From assembly GCA_913052515.1 (NCBI GenBank), contig CAJXFJ010000108.1, forward strand, positions 1-6,405: a stretch of DNA of 6,405 nucleotides, in the 5' to 3' direction. The DNA is from an uncultured Flavobacteriales bacterium. GTDB lineage: Bacteria; Bacteroidota; Bacteroidia; Flavobacteriales; Vicingaceae. A program made the translations under genes and the position numbers. Of the stretch, positions 5,830-6,405 are shown one piece after another (position 1 is the first letter of the stretch; every line of letters begins with the position of its first letter). The notes beneath the pieces were generated by a model. The model searched no databases, had not been told where the DNA came from, and saw only the letters and a program-made list of their open reading frames with translations.

Positions 5830-6405
5830 ATGAAGCATTGTTTTTCTTTCATATTATTATTTTCAATTTTTTCTTTAAGCAGTCAAAACCTCGTACCTGA
5901 CCCAAGCTTTGATGATTTTTATTCGAACGTTTCAGCTTGTGGCGCCATAGATACGGGAATAACCACAACAAACCGCACTAGTTTCTTTAGAAGCCCCAAA
6001 GTATTGAGGCATTGGTCTAGTCCCACTTTTGGAATATCTGGGATTGCAGATTCTCTGTGTGGTACGGTTCCACGCAATTACTGGGATTATCAAATCCCAA
6101 AGGATGGAAGTGGATATGCTTTACTAAGACTATATCATCACTCAGAAGGTTTCAATCCCCCTCAAAGTATCTTTTCAAATTCAAGATCTTATTTGCAAAC
6201 AGAACTAAGCCAAACTTTAGAAAAAAACAAATATTACCGAGTTTCCTTTTATGTTAGCCCAAGTATTTACATCCCCGGGAATGATGCTAACTTCTACGCC
6301 ACTTCTACCATTGGGGCGCATCTTTCAGCAATTCGCATTACAGATTTTCCGACTCCTATTCGTGAAGACAGCAATGTACTTTATGTAAATCCTCAAATTG
6401 AAAAC
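5830..6405 (+). CDS. Secreted protein with NLVPDPSF N-terminus, partial
   Basis: The ATG at 5830 opens 192 codons that run off the right edge. A signal peptide is clear: MKHCFSFILLLFSIFSLSSQ, with cleavage likely before or near N21. The mature start NLVPDPSFDDF (21-31) resembles the NLVPNPSFE opening of a family of Bacteroidota secreted or surface proteins, some of which carry C-terminal OmpA or T9SS sorting domains. A region with GSGYALLRLYHHSEG (about 94-108) and YLQTELSQTLEKNKYYRVSFY (about 122-142, paraphrased as a Gln-Thr-Glu-Leu strand followed by a Tyr-Tyr-Arg-Val-Ser-Phe-Tyr strand) matches the beta-sandwich, lectin-like layout of that family from memory. The C-terminal half, which would decide between OmpA-like anchoring and T9SS sorting, is outside the window. 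No specific function is claimed. The start is fixed by the signal peptide, although the terminator hairpin ends just six bases upstream. Confidence 0.8.
   Translation, partial: MKHCFSFILLFSIFSLSSQNLVPDPSFDDFYSNVSACGAIDTGITTTNRTSFFRSPKVLRHWSSPTFGISGIADSLCGTVPRNYWDYQIPKDGSGYALLRLYHHSEGFNPPQSIFSNSRSYLQTELSQTLEKNKYYRVSFYVSPSIYIPGNDANFYATSTIGAHLSAIRITDFPTPIREDSNVLYVNPQIEN

Noticed and set aside
6057..6257. A 66-codon forward reading frame near the right edge
   Set aside because: It is out of frame with the signal-peptide-bearing gene that starts at 5830 and covers the same bases; it has no recognisable features.
1..6405. Mobile elements, CRISPR arrays, tRNA or rRNA genes, defence or toxin-antitoxin systems
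   Set aside because: No transposase or integrase frames, regularly spaced direct repeats, tRNA-like cloverleaf or rRNA-like segments were seen on either strand.

Overview
The window reads as chromosomal DNA of a member of the Bacteroidota, probably a flavobacterium-like lineage. The evidence is the A+T-rich sequence, promoter elements that fit the Bacteroidota -7 consensus TAnnTTTG, A-rich start contexts without clear Shine-Dalgarno sequences, and a secreted protein ending in a type IX secretion (T9SS) type A C-terminal sorting domain, a system confined to this phylum. Genus or species cannot be read from the sequence.

Left half (1-2685, minus strand): a compact drug-efflux operon read right to left. 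It encodes a TetR-family regulator (2659-2051), a TolC-type outer-membrane channel (2049-712) and the N-terminal 236 residues of a lipid-anchored periplasmic adaptor (710-1, running off the left edge). Both complete gene junctions have the same layout, TAA, one A, then ATG, so the genes are very probably co-transcribed and translationally coupled. In this family context the next gene outside the window is expected to be an inner-membrane RND pump; that is inference. A TAnnTTTG-type promoter and a 7-bp inverted repeat lie just before the regulator, which suggests that TetR represses its own operon.

Middle (2686-3082): a divergent intergenic region of about 400 bp with no convincing gene. It holds the efflux promoter and operator on the left, a plausible forward promoter at 2940-2972, and two copies of a TTTGG-N6-CCAAA palindrome, one upstream of that promoter and one in the predicted 5' leader.

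Right half (3083-6405, plus strand): two exported proteins. The first (896 aa) has a signal peptide, a propeller-like N-terminal half, at least two tandem Cys-containing repeats with a third divergent one, and a T9SS type A sorting domain. A strong intrinsic terminator follows and ends only 6 nt before the ATG of the second gene. That gene encodes a secreted protein starting with an NLVPDPSF motif and is cut by the right edge.

The efflux operon and the secreted-protein genes look functionally independent. I do not see a clearly new biological system here. The most distinctive items are the regulatory architecture of the efflux operon, the paired palindromes, the repeat region of the 896-aa protein, and the terminator lying against a start codon.
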